Origin: Deltaproteobacteria bacterium
GTDB lineage: Bacteria > SZUA-79 > Acidulodesulfobacterales > Acidulodesulfobacteraceae
Assembly (NCBI GenBank): GCA_023381755.1
Contig: JAMCUF010000013.1
Location: 1 to 46,031 of the forward strand
DNA: 46,031 nucleotides
Direction: 5' to 3'
The number at the start of each line of letters is the position of its first letter. Positions within the stretch are counted from its first letter, which is position 1. Positions 19,914 to 29,692 of this stretch are shown here, piece by piece. The notes beneath the pieces were generated by a model that searched no databases, was not told where the DNA came from, and saw only the letters and a list, made by a program, of their open reading frames with translations. Made by a program: the position numbers and the translations under genes.

Positions 19914-21029
19914 ATGAGAATACTTGATAATGAATATGCAAAAAATTTTGACTTTGTAATATTTTTTACCGTGATTATAATCTCCATCATAGGCATTATA
20001 AACCTTTACGGGTCGTTAAGCGTAAATCATCAAGGCCTTTTCGATCCATATGCAATTAAGCAGATTATATGGTTTATCGTAGCCTTTTTACTGGTGTTTG
20101 CGATCATATCCATCGATTATAACACCCTTATAGAGATTGCGTATTATATCTACGGATTTATATTTATATTAATAATAGCCGTATTGTTAAAGGGCAGGAT
20201 TACTCACGGCGCTTCCCGCTGGATTTCCCTCGGCGCGTTTTCGTTTCAGCCGTCTGAATTTATGAAAATTGGGCTAATATTCGCTCTTGTTAAATATCTG
20301 ACCTCTTATAAAAATAAAAATTTTTATTCCATTAAGGAGTTAATAATCCCTTTAATAATAATTCTTTTGCCGGCGTTATTAATCGCAAAAGAGCCTGATT
20401 TAGGCACCGCGTTAATAGTTTTTTTTGCCGGAATTATAATAATTTACCTTGCCGGCATTAAAAGAAGCGCTATTTTAATTTTAACCGGCATAGCGCTATT
20501 TTTAGGACCCGTTTTATGGCTTGATTTAAAGCTGTATCAAAGAAACAGGATACTGATTTTTTTACATCCCGCTAAAGATTATTTGGGGGCAGGATATAAT
20601 ATAATACAGTCGGAGATTGCGGTGGGAGCAGGAAGACTTTTTGGAAACGGATTTAGCAACGGTTCTCAGAGCACTCTAAATTTTTTACCCGCGAAGCATA
20701 CCGATTTTGTATTTTCTACATTTTCCCAGCAGTTTGGCTTTTTCGGGGGATTAATCCTTATTGCATTATATTTTGTGCTCATAATAAGGGGATTTGAAAT
20801 TGTGTATCAGACAAAAAAAATGCAGGGATTTTTACTTGGAGCCGGGGCGCTTAGCATACTTGCGCTTCATACGATAATAAATATTTATATGACGGTCGGC
20901 TTGCTGCCGGTCGTCGGGGTTCCCCTGCCGTTTTTTAGTTATGGCGGGACATCCATTATTGTGGATATGTCGGCGGTTGCAATACTTTTAAATATAAAGA
21001 TGAGAAGATATAAATTTCAGTCGCCGTAA
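19914..21029 (+). CDS. rodA: Peptidoglycan glycosyltransferase RodA
   Basis: 371 aa SEDS protein; GASRWISLGAFSFQPSEFMKIG, KEPDLGTALIV, LPAKHTDFVFSTFSQQFGF, VVGVPLPFFSYGGTS. Confidence 0.96.
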   Translation: MRILDNEYAKNFDFVIFFTVIIISIIGIINLYGSLSVNHQGLFDPYAIKQIIWFIVAFLLVFAIISIDYNTLIEIAYYIYGFIFILIIAVLLKGRITHGASRWISLGAFSFQPSEFMKIGLIFALVKYLTSYKNKNFYSIKELIIPLIIILLPALLIAKEPDLGTALIVFFAGIIIIYLAGIKRSAILILTGIALFLGPVLWLDLKLYQRNRILIFLHPAKDYLGAGYNIIQSEIAVGAGRLFGNGFSNGSQSTLNFLPAKHTDFVFSTFSQQFGFFGGLILIALYFVLIIRGFEIVYQTKKMQGFLLGAGALSILALHTIINIYMTVGLLPVVGVPLPFFSYGGTSIIVDMSAVAILLNIKMRRYKFQSP

Positions 21030-21036
21030 TTTTAGT

Positions 21037-21112
21037 CCCCTCTCCCTGCCCCTCCCGCAAGGGGAGAAGGGAGTAAAGTATGATTAGAATACAAAAATCC
21101 CCTCCCCTTTAT
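21037..21112. repeat. GC-rich hairpin element, second copy (inverted relative to 8884-8939)
   Basis: CTCCCT(21042-21047)/AGGGAG(21068-21073) and CCCCT/AGGGG stems; reverse complement aligns with the 8884-8939 element; partial extra copy TCCCCTCCCCTTTATGGG downstream. Confidence 0.7.
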
Positions 21113-21161
21113 GGGATACAAAGGCATGTCTTTTATGGATAGGAGGTATGAAAGGTATATT

Positions 21162-21647
21162 ATGAAAAAGCAGAATAAATTTAATTTACCTATATTTATA
21201 TCAACCTTTTTTTATGCCGGTTTCTTTCCATATGCACCCGGAACGGCCGGTTCTATTGCCGGGTTTATTATATATGCCGCGTTGCTCCGGCTATTAAACC
21301 CGTATGAATATATAGTAATCTGTCTGGTTATTTTTGCCGCGGGGGCATATTATTCCTCCAAGGCAGAAAAATTAATTGGGGTCAAAGATCCACCGTCCGT
21401 CGTGATTGACGAGGTTTTAGGGTATTTTATAACTATGACGGGGGGATTTTGGGCGCCTTTTTCCTTTGTTTATGCTTTAGCCGGGCTTGGACTGTTCCGG
21501 TTTTTTGACATATTAAAGCCTTTTCCCGTAAGGTATATAGATAAGAAAATAGCCGGCGGGTTAGGCATCATGCTTGACGATGTTGCCGCCGGCATATTTT
21601 CGGCGGTTATTTTAAGAGTTATTATTCTTTTAATAGCCGCGGTTTAA
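21162..21647 (+). CDS. pgpA: Phosphatidylglycerophosphatase A
   Basis: YAPGTAGSIAG, DPPSVVIDEVLGYF, RFFDILKPFPVRYIDK, GIMLDDVAAGI. Start 21162 preferred over 21111, which lies at the edge of the hairpin element. Confidence 0.92.
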   Translation: MKKQNKFNLPIFISTFFYAGFFPYAPGTAGSIAGFIIYAALLRLLNPYEYIVICLVIFAAGAYYSSKAEKLIGVKDPPSVVIDEVLGYFITMTGGFWAPFSFVYALAGLGLFRFFDILKPFPVRYIDKKIAGGLGIMLDDVAAGIFSAVILRVIILLIAAV

Positions 21648-21716
21648 ATTCACGTCCTAAGCTTAAGAGGGATAAATTAAGCTTAAGGAAGAGATAAATT
21701 AAAAAAGATAAAATAA

Positions 21717-22976
21717 ATGAACATTAAAATTCTTGTCATAACCGGTGATTATAATTTTGCCTTCGGCGGAGAGGCTATTAAAGGTTTATCGGAAGTGCTT
21801 TTAACCTATAATATTGGATTTAACGAAGCTGTTATACTCCCCCAAACCGAAAGGAATAATATTTATAAGGCAATGTCGCATATGGTCTCGGAGGGGGGGT
21901 GTGTGATAATTTGCGGCGGGATGACGGAAAATAACTGTATTACCCAAAGCATCGCCGCCGAGGTACTTAAAAAAGAGCTTGTAGAAAGCAAAGATGCCGT
22001 GGATTTAATGAGGCTTGTGTATGAATTTAATAAGAAGGAGCTAAACCAGCCAAACGGAAAAGCCTGTTATTTTCCCGAGAATTCTTTTATTATCCCCAAT
22101 CAAAACTCCGGAATTTCCGGTTTTTATCTTACGGAGCCTGTATTTTTTGCGGCTATGCCTTTAGAGCCTAAAAATGCCGTTAATATGTTCAAAAGCCATG
22201 TTTTAGGGAAGATGCTTGGAAAATTGGGGGTTAATTATTTTATAAAACTGAGGAGATACAGGCTGTTTGGCCTAAAAGAAAAGGAATTGGAAAGGCTTTT
22301 TGAGATGTTAAAGAAGAACTCCGAGTGTAATTTTAATTTTGAATATTCTTTCGGCGAAATTATTTTGAGCACTTACATAAACGGGGTCTCGACGCAAAAA
22401 CTCAATGAAAATATAAGGGCGGCGGATGCGGCAGTCGTGGATATATTTAAGAATCATCTTTACGGTTATGATGATGACGAACTCAATACAGTCTGTTCAA
22501 ACCTGCTCAGGGAAAAGGGTGTCACTATTGCTCTTGCGGAGTCCTTGACGGGGGGTTATATATCCAATAAACTTACCGATTTGCCCGGTTCGTCCGGTTA
22601 TTTTATTTATGGCGGCGTTGTATATTCAAATTATTCTAAAACCGGTATATTAGGGATAGATAGCGGCATTATAGAAAAAGACGGGGCGGTTTCCGAAAGT
22701 TGCGCTATGGAGATGGCAAATCAGGTGAGAAAAAAGGCTTTAAGCGATATCGGTCTTGCCGTTACCGGTTTTGCCGGACCCAAGACCCCTCATGACAATT
22801 ATCCTGTCGGCACCGTTTTTATAGCCTTATCGTCGGCTAAAATAAAAGAGGTAAGAAAGTATTTATTTACGGGCTCCAGATCGGATATTAAGGCCTATAC
22901 GTCAAAAATGGCCTTATTCTGGATTTACAGGCTGCTAAACGGAACTTCTTTATCGCTGATAAAGGAACAACGCTAA
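21717..22976 (+). CDS. cinA: CinA family protein with divergent N-terminal domain
   Basis: C-terminal GVTIALAESLTGGYISNKLTDLPGSSGYFIYGGVVYSN...DIGLAVTGFAGP; N-terminal half only distantly MoaB/MogA-like. Confidence 0.85.
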   Translation: MNIKILVITGDYNFAFGGEAIKGLSEVLLTYNIGFNEAVILPQTERNNIYKAMSHMVSEGGCVIICGGMTENNCITQSIAAEVLKKELVESKDAVDLMRLVYEFNKKELNQPNGKACYFPENSFIIPNQNSGISGFYLTEPVFFAAMPLEPKNAVNMFKSHVLGKMLGKLGVNYFIKLRRYRLFGLKEKELERLFEMLKKNSECNFNFEYSFGEIILSTYINGVSTQKLNENIRAADAAVVDIFKNHLYGYDDDELNTVCSNLLREKGVTIALAESLTGGYISNKLTDLPGSSGYFIYGGVVYSNYSKTGILGIDSGIIEKDGAVSESCAMEMANQVRKKALSDIGLAVTGFAGPKTPHDNYPVGTVFIALSSAKIKEVRKYLFTGSRSDIKAYTSKMALFWIYRLLNGTSLSLIKEQR

Positions 22977-23060
22977 ACTAATGATGTCAACCATAATTTA
23001 ACTTGATATTATTTTTTTTTTAGGCTATAACTTTTAATTAATCGGCTTAATAAAAGAAAA

Positions 23061-23106
23061 GCGTGATGCCGTTTCCCGCCCGGAAGTTCCGGGAGGGGCA
23101 TCGCGT
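23061..23106 (+). other. Stable stem-loop in recA 5' region
   Basis: GCGTGATGCC/GGCATCGCGT 10-bp stem (with wobbles) enclosing CCCGGA-AGT-TCCGGG; no T-tract follows. Confidence 0.6.
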
Positions 23107-23181
23107 TAGAGGGCTCCAGGGTTTGAAGTGCCTGTAATAATTAAATATAATTAAATAATTATATAAAACATAGGAGCTAAA

Positions 23182-24222
23182 ATGTCTTTAAAACCCACGG
23201 ACAGCAAAGATAACAAGGTTAAAGATGCCGTAAACGACCAAAAATTAAAAGCCTTGGATTTAGCCATTTCTCAAATAGAAAAGCAATTCGGCGCAGGCGC
23301 CATAATGAAACTTGGCGGAAAACCGCCCGCCGAAAATATTCAGGCTATTCCAACAGGGTCTTTGTCTTTAGATATTGCACTGGGCATAGGCGGAATACCG
23401 AAGGGCAGGGTTATTGAAATATTTGGCCCTGAGTCCTCCGGCAAAACCACTCTTACGCTTCAAATAGTTGCCCAGGCACAAAAAAGGGGCGGAATCGCCG
23501 CCTTTATCGATGCCGAGCATGCCCTCGATTTGAATTATGCCAAAAAAATAGGGGTCAATGTGGATGATTTATTAGTTTCTCAGCCGAGCACAGGCGAAGA
23601 GGCCTTAGAAATAGCCGATTCGCTTGTTCGTTCCGGTTCCATAGATGTTTTGGTTATAGATTCCGTTGCGGCGCTTGTTCCAAAAGCCGAGATAGAAGGG
23701 GAAATGGGGGACGCTCATATGGGCCTTCAGGCAAGGCTAATGTCGCAGGCATTGAGAAAGCTCACGTCGGCGATAGCTAAGTCTAACACCTCCGTTATTT
23801 TTATAAATCAGATAAGAATGAAAATCGGTGTGATGTTCGGCTCTCCGGAAACTACAACCGGCGGAAACGCCCTGAAGTTTTACGCGTCCGTTAGAATAGA
23901 TATAAGAAGGATAGGTTCCATTAAAAAAGGGGATGAGGTTGTTGGTTCCCGCACAAAAGCGAGGATTGTTAAAAATAAAGTCGCCCCTCCGTTTAGGGAA
24001 GCCGAGTTTGATATAATATACGACAGCGGAATATCGCTGGAGGGAGATATTGTAGATTTGGGAGCGGATAACGGTATAATAGAAAAGACGGGAACATGGT
24101 TTAGTTACGGTAAAGAAAGATTAGGCCAGGGAAGGGAAGCGGCGAAAGAATCGCTTAAAAATAATCCCGCTTTAAGGGATGAAATATATTCTAAAATCAT
24201 GGTAAAATTTAACCTTCGGTAA
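23182..24222 (+). CDS. recA: Recombinase RecA
   Basis: 346 aa; [54 protein letters not shown]. Confidence 0.98.
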   Translation: MSLKPTDSKDNKVKDAVNDQKLKALDLAISQIEKQFGAGAIMKLGGKPPAENIQAIPTGSLSLDIALGIGGIPKGRVIEIFGPESSGKTTLTLQIVAQAQKRGGIAAFIDAEHALDLNYAKKIGVNVDDLLVSQPSTGEEALEIADSLVRSGSIDVLVIDSVAALVPKAEIEGEMGDAHMGLQARLMSQALRKLTSAIAKSNTSVIFINQIRMKIGVMFGSPETTTGGNALKFYASVRIDIRRIGSIKKGDEVVGSRTKARIVKNKVAPPFREAEFDIIYDSGISLEGDIVDLGADNGIIEKTGTWFSYGKERLGQGREAAKESLKNNPALRDEIYSKIMVKFNLR

Positions 24223-24303
24223 ATTATCCAAAAACTCCCTGATAAAATTATTACTTCCATATTATTTTGGCAAGATATTAATCTATGGAGCATAGTTATA
24301 TAT

Positions 24304-25464
24304 ATGGTAGCCGCAGATGAAGAGGCGTCTTTTATAGAAAGGCTTTTGAGGGCATCTGCCGATATGAGGGCATCGGATGTGCACCTTAAGGTAAATTTAT
24401 GTCCCGTATTCAGAATCAACGGGGAGATTTATCATCAAGAAAATTTTGGCATATTATCAAGGGATATGATTGAAAAAATTGCCCTGAGCATGATGGATAA
24501 ACATAAGCTTCAGGTGTTTCAGGAAAATAAAGATGTGGATTTGGCTTATAGCCTGCCTAATGTGGGTAGATTTAGGGTAAATATATTTTCCCAAAGAAAT
24601 TCCATAAGCATAGCAATGAGATATGTACCGTTTAACATCCCTTCTTTCGATTCTTTAAATCTTCCAAAAGTTATAAAATCTATTGCGTTAAAAGAAAGGG
24701 GGCTTGTCCTTGTAACGGGTGTTACCGGGAGTGGAAAATCAACAACGCTCGCGTCCATCATAGATTATATCAATAATAATAGAGCGGTTCACGTGATAAC
24801 GGTAGAAGATCCGATAGAGTATTTATATAAGGATGTAAAGGCTATGATAAACCAGCGTGAATTAGGCATGGATGTCTACTCCTTTTCGCATGGTTTAAGG
24901 GAAGCCTTAAGGCAGGACCCGGATGTTATTTTAGTGGGCGAGATGAGGGACATTGAAACTATCGAGACAGCAATAACGGCGGCAGAGACGGGGCATCTTG
25001 TTATGAGCACGCTTCACACGCTCGATGCGCAGGAAACCATTAACAGAATTATTGCTGTTTTTCCGCCGTATCAGCAAAAACAGATCAGGATACAGCTTGC
25101 GTCGGTAATTTCGGCCGTAATATCGCAGCGCCTTATTATTAAGGTTGATAAAAAAGACAGGCTTCCGGCCGTCGAAGTGATGGTCGGAACGGAAACGATA
25201 AAAGACTGTATTGCCAACGAGGATAAGACGGCAAGAATTAGGGATTATATAAAAAGCGGCAATATTCAATACGGGATGCAGACGTTCGACCAATCCCTTT
25301 ATAATTTTTATAAGGCCGGTTTGATTACTTACGAAAACGCTTTAGCCGAGTCTACTTCGCCAAACGACCTTGCCTTATTAATATCCGGAGTAAATGCTTC
25401 GGAAGGGGATATTACCGGGTCTTTAGGCAACAGGGCATCCGGTCCTTTCATACGGGGTAGTTAA
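24304..25464 (+). CDS. pilT: PilT/PilU-family twitching ATPase
   Basis: 386 aa; ASDVHLKVN, VTGVTGSGKSTTLASIIDYIN, VITVEDPIEYL, LREALRQDPDVILVGEMRD, AAETGHLVMSTLHTLDA. Confidence 0.94.
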   Translation: MVAADEEASFIERLLRASADMRASDVHLKVNLCPVFRINGEIYHQENFGILSRDMIEKIALSMMDKHKLQVFQENKDVDLAYSLPNVGRFRVNIFSQRNSISIAMRYVPFNIPSFDSLNLPKVIKSIALKERGLVLVTGVTGSGKSTTLASIIDYINNNRAVHVITVEDPIEYLYKDVKAMINQRELGMDVYSFSHGLREALRQDPDVILVGEMRDIETIETAITAAETGHLVMSTLHTLDAQETINRIIAVFPPYQQKQIRIQLASVISAVISQRLIIKVDKKDRLPAVEVMVGTETIKDCIANEDKTARIRDYIKSGNIQYGMQTFDQSLYNFYKAGLITYENALAESTSPNDLALLISGVNASEGDITGSLGNRASGPFIRGS

Positions 25465-25467
25465 AAA

Positions 25468-25971
25468 TTGAAGGTATCGCAAAATAGCATGTCGAAAAGA
25501 AAATTAAAAACTACGGGGACGCCTTTGGATTATTCCCTTAAGCTTCTTTCCATAAAATCGTACTCGGAAAAATCCATGCTGGGGAAGATGATTAGAAAAA
25601 AGTTTTCGACTAATGAGATAGCTCAAGCCGTTAAAAAATTAAAAGAATACGGCTATATAAATGATGAAGCCCTTGCCGAGGGCCTGATAAAAAGCGGCAA
25701 GGGAAAACTTACCGGAAGAATAAAATTAAGTTATGACATATATAAAAAGGGGATAAACAAGCAGCTCGCAGATGAACTTATCGATAAGTTTTATACTAAA
25801 GAGGAAGAAAAGGATATAGCCCTTAAGGCTTTAAATAAAAAAACGGTTTCACTGATTAAATATAAAGAAAATAATCTGATATTTAAAAAAAGGTTATATG
25901 ATTTTTTACAGCGTAAAGGGTTTTCTTCCGATGTTATCGAAGGTATATTGGATATAAATTCAATTGATTAG
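25468..25971 (+). CDS. recX: Regulatory protein RecX
   Basis: 167 aa; ALDYSLKLLSIKSYSEKSM-like start, KKLKEYGYINDEALAEGLIKSG; between recA/pilT and alaS. Confidence 0.88.
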   Translation: MKVSQNSMSKRKLKTTGTPLDYSLKLLSIKSYSEKSMLGKMIRKKFSTNEIAQAVKKLKEYGYINDEALAEGLIKSGKGKLTGRIKLSYDIYKKGINKQLADELIDKFYTKEEEKDIALKALNKKTVSLIKYKENNLIFKKRLYDFLQRKGFSSDVIEGILDINSID

Positions 25972-26013
25972 AAAGGATTAGAAATTAATCAGGAAGGATT
26001 AAGGATTTTACCG

Positions 26014-28650
26014 ATGAAAACTTTATCGTCAGGCGAATTAAGAGAGGTATTTATAAACTATTTTCAGGAAAAGGGGCATACCCTTGTGGCCGGCTCCTCT
26101 TTAATTCCTGCGGGCGACGAATCTATTATGTTTACTAATGCGGGCATGGTTCAATTTAAAGAGTATTTTACAGGTCAGGTTAAGCCGCCATTTTTACGAG
26201 CAGTGACTATCCAAAAATGCATGAGGGCGGGCGGTAAACATAACGACCTGGAAAATGTCGGCAAAACTTCGCGCCATCATACTTTTTTCGAAATGCTCGG
26301 AAATTTTTCATTCGGGGATTACTTTAAAAAGGATGCCGTCATCTTTGCCCATAAATTCTTAAAAGATATTCTGGAGATGGATGAAAATCGCCTTTATGTT
26401 TCGGTTCATGAAAGGGATAGCGAGGGATATTCGATATGGAAAGATGTCATCGGATTTGACGAAAGTAAAATTTACAAACTTGGGGATGATTCGAATTTCT
26501 GGCAAATGGGGGAAACCGGTCCATGCGGTTATTCTAGCGAGATATTTTTCGATACCGGAAGTGAAGAGCCCGGCCATAGAGGATGTGGTGTAAACTGTGA
26601 TTGCGGAAGGTATTTAGAGATTTGGAATCTTGTTTTTATGGAGTTTAATAAAGACACGGGGGGCGCCATTGCAAAACTTCCAGAACCCTCGATAGATACG
26701 GGTATGGGGCTTGAACGAATTTTGAGGGTTTTGCAAAATGTAAAATCTAATTATGATACGGATGTCTTTAAGCCGTACATAAACGAGATAGATAACATCA
26801 CGGGAAGAATGTATAACGGCGGGGATGAAAATTATGATACAGCCGTAAGGGTGATAAGCGACCATATCAGGACGTCAATGTTTTTGGCCGCAGAATCGGT
26901 TTTTCCGTCAAATGAAGGCAGGGGCTATGTCTTTAGAAGAATAATAAGAAGGCTCATAAGATTTTCTTTAAAGCTAAACTTAACATCAGAAAACTTGATA
27001 CATTTAGGAAATATTGTCGTGATTGTGATGGGCGGATTTTATCCCGAAGTTGGGGACGGCATCGCAGTTTTTGAGAAGATAATGCCTGAAGAGTATGATA
27101 AATTTAACAATACGGTTGGTTTTGGCTTAAAACTTCTCGAGGAAAAGATAATGGAATTAAAAGATAGCGGGGAGAAAACCATACCCGGCGACTTTATCTT
27201 TAAACTTTACGACACTAACGGCTTTCCCTTAGATTTAGCCATGGATATTGCATCGGAAAATAACCTGTCTTTGGATTTAAAAAGATTCGATGAACTTATG
27301 AATATTCAGAAAAAGGGTTCAAAGCAAAAAAAGGAAAAATTTAATATTTTAGATATCGCTCTAAGTTTTCCAAAAACAAGTTTTACAGGGTATGACAGGC
27401 TTGATGATAGAGGCAATATCCTTGGTTTTTTAAATGAGTCCGGTGCGTTGACAAATAATGCGGAAGACGGGGATGCCTTTTATGCGATATCGGATATAAC
27501 CTCATTTTATCCGGGCGGAGGCGGTCAGTCGGGTGATGAGGGGGTAATAGAATGGAAAGACGGACATCTAAGAGTTTTTAATACATTTAAAACAAAAGGC
27601 GGCATAATATTGCACTATGGAAGAGTATTTGGAAGATGTAAGACGCCAACCCCTGCAAGATTTACTGTCGATAGGAATACCAGAAAAAAAACGGCATCGC
27701 ATCACAGCGCCACTCATCTTTTACAGAGCGCTTTAAGAGCAGTTTTAGGAAATTATGTTGTTCAGCAGGGTTCGTCCGTGGATCCGGAAAGGTTGAGGTT
27801 CGATTTTTCGCAGGCAAAGCCTGTTTCCGACAGTGAGCTGCGGAAAGTGGAGTTCCTTGTAAACGAGTATATTTTTTCGGATTTGGAGGTTAAGACAGAG
27901 GAGCTTGACGTTGAATCCGCTTCCCGCGCCGGGGCGCTCCATTTTTTCGACGAGAAATACGAGGATACGGTCAGGATTGTTTCAATCGGGGATGTTTCAA
28001 AAGAGTTTTGCGGGGGAACGCACGTACGCAGAACCGGGGAGATAGGATTTTTTAAAATAATGCGCGAGTATTCCGTCGCTTCCGGCATAAGGAGGATTGA
28101 GGCGGTTACCGGTTATAACTATTTAAATCAGCTATATATGGAAGAGGATAACTTAAACAATATCGCTTCATTATTGGAGGCTTCAAGGCCGGATATATAT
28201 AATAAAATAATAACTCTTTATTATGACTACGAATATTTAAAAAAAGAAAATAGCGGTATCAAGCTAAAACTAAACACATTCGAATCCGAAAGGCTCGTTA
28301 AAAAATTTAAAAACCTCGGCTCTATCCATTACTTAATCTCCAAATTTCAAGATTTCTCGCAGGACGACCTTAAGGAACTGCTCAACATATTAAAATCCAG
28401 GCATGATTTTCCGGAGGGAGACAGCGTCGTGGTTTTTGTTTCTTTAATCAATAAAGAAAGATTAATTTATATCTGTTCTGCCGAAGGCGCCGTTGACGCC
28501 TCTAAAATAGTTAAGTTTTTAAGCGGGCAAGTTGGAGGAAAGGGTGGGGGAAAGAGGGATTTTGCACAGGGAGGCTCAACCGACATTTCAAAATTCCACA
28601 AAATCGAAAGAATATTAGAGGATTTATTTATAAATAAAATCCTGATTTAG
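26014..28650 (+). CDS. alaS: Alanyl-tRNA synthetase
   Basis: 878 aa; TNAGMVQFKEYFTG, RHHTFFEMLGNFSFGDYFK, SHHSATHLLQSALR, CGGTHVRRTGEIG, C-terminal GGKGGGKRDFAQGG. Confidence 0.98.
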   Translation: MKTLSSGELREVFINYFQEKGHTLVAGSSLIPAGDESIMFTNAGMVQFKEYFTGQVKPPFLRAVTIQKCMRAGGKHNDLENVGKTSRHHTFFEMLGNFSFGDYFKKDAVIFAHKFLKDILEMDENRLYVSVHERDSEGYSIWKDVIGFDESKIYKLGDDSNFWQMGETGPCGYSSEIFFDTGSEEPGHRGCGVNCDCGRYLEIWNLVFMEFNKDTGGAIAKLPEPSIDTGMGLERILRVLQNVKSNYDTDVFKPYINEIDNITGRMYNGGDENYDTAVRVISDHIRTSMFLAAESVFPSNEGRGYVFRRIIRRLIRFSLKLNLTSENLIHLGNIVVIVMGGFYPEVGDGIAVFEKIMPEEYDKFNNTVGFGLKLLEEKIMELKDSGEKTIPGDFIFKLYDTNGFPLDLAMDIASENNLSLDLKRFDELMNIQKKGSKQKKEKFNILDIALSFPKTSFTGYDRLDDRGNILGFLNESGALTNNAEDGDAFYAISDITSFYPGGGGQSGDEGVIEWKDGHLRVFNTFKTKGGIILHYGRVFGRCKTPTPARFTVDRNTRKKTASHHSATHLLQSALRAVLGNYVVQQGSSVDPERLRFDFSQAKPVSDSELRKVEFLVNEYIFSDLEVKTEELDVESASRAGALHFFDEKYEDTVRIVSIGDVSKEFCGGTHVRRTGEIGFFKIMREYSVASGIRRIEAVTGYNYLNQLYMEEDNLNNIASLLEASRPDIYNKIITLYYDYEYLKKENSGIKLKLNTFESERLVKKFKNLGSIHYLISKFQDFSQDDLKELLNILKSRHDFPEGDSVVVFVSLINKERLIYICSAEGAVDASKIVKFLSGQVGGKGGGKRDFAQGGSTDISKFHKIERILEDLFINKILI

Positions 28651-28670
28651 AAATTTTAAGCCATATCAGA

Positions 28671-28880
28671 ATGATAAAAATATACGGACGGGCAAATACC
28701 GGGATGCCGGAGGTCGAGGCTTTCATAAAGGAGTTTTTGCTTAAAAGGGAAAATTTTAAGCTTTATAATATTGACAATGACGAAGCGGCATATCTTGAGT
28801 TCTTGGATATTACCAAAGGAGACGCTAACCCCCCCCACGTATTGGTAATAAATGAAGAAGAAAATGTTTGTGAAAATTAA
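28671..28880 (+). CDS. Glutaredoxin-fold-like small protein without CxxC
   Basis: MIKIYGRANTGMPEVEAFIKEFLLKRENFKLYNIDNDEAAYLEFLDITKGDANPPHVLVINEEENVCEN; IYGR-(CxxC position = NTGM) and cis-Pro-like PPHVLVI. Confidence 0.6.
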   Translation: MIKIYGRANTGMPEVEAFIKEFLLKRENFKLYNIDNDEAAYLEFLDITKGDANPPHVLVINEEENVCEN

Positions 28881-28891
28881 ATAAGTAAAAT

Positions 28892-29671
28892 TTGAGATCC
28901 TTAAAACTAAAATATATAGCTATCCCGGCCGTCCTGATTATTTTATTTGTTTTGCCGTTAAGTTTTAGCGGATGCGGCTATTACGTCAAAAAAACCGAAA
29001 GATTTAAAAAACCTGTTAAAATCACGTATAAAACCGAGAAAGAGGTTTTGGCGGGGCTTGCAAAAAATTATGAAAATTTTCAAGGAATGTCCGGAAGACT
29101 TGTAATAACAACATACGGTGGCCGTTTTTCCCTTGAAGAAGCCGGACTTTATAAATACGTTAAAAATAAATATATAAAATTTATTATTTCCGATATATAC
29201 GGTGAGCCGCTTTTTTATGCTGAGATAATCAAAGGCAAAAATAAGGCCGTGTTTTTTGATCCGGGTAGCGATAAGACTAAAACCATTTATTTTAATAAAA
29301 AATATCAGGGTAAAAAACTTTTATACAAAAGATTTTTCCTGGCGTTTAGAATTTTTTTAAATTTAGACAATCTTCATAAAATCAAGAATTCCGATATTTT
29401 TTACGATACCGCGGACGGATTCTTTTTTGAATATCATAAAAGATCCGGCGGTTATTATAATAATTATTATATCTACGTGGATACAAAATATCTTATCAAG
29501 AAAATTGTTGCGGTAAGGAATAAAAAAATGCTCGAGGCTATTTATTTTAAAAACTATATTTCAAAAGACGGAATCGAAGTTCCTTTAAAAATAAATGTTG
29601 ACGATTACCTTTATAATGTTAAAATAAAAGTGGCGGTTTCAAAAGGCAGCAAGATATTTCATATAAAATAA
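28892..29671 (+). CDS. LolB-like / DUF4292-type outer-membrane lipoprotein
   Basis: Lipobox LSFSGCG, then a beta-rich lipoprotein sequence; upstream of a BamD-like gene. Confidence 0.6.
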   Translation: MRSLKLKYIAIPAVLIILFVLPLSFSGCGYYVKKTERFKKPVKITYKTEKEVLAGLAKNYENFQGMSGRLVITTYGGRFSLEEAGLYKYVKNKYIKFIISDIYGEPLFYAEIIKGKNKAVFFDPGSDKTKTIYFNKKYQGKKLLYKRFFLAFRIFLNLDNLHKIKNSDIFYDTADGFFFEYHKRSGGYYNNYYIYVDTKYLIKKIVAVRNKKMLEAIYFKNYISKDGIEVPLKINVDDYLYNVKIKVAVSKGSKIFHIK

Positions 29672-29692
29672 ACGATTTTAACGGAGCGCGAT

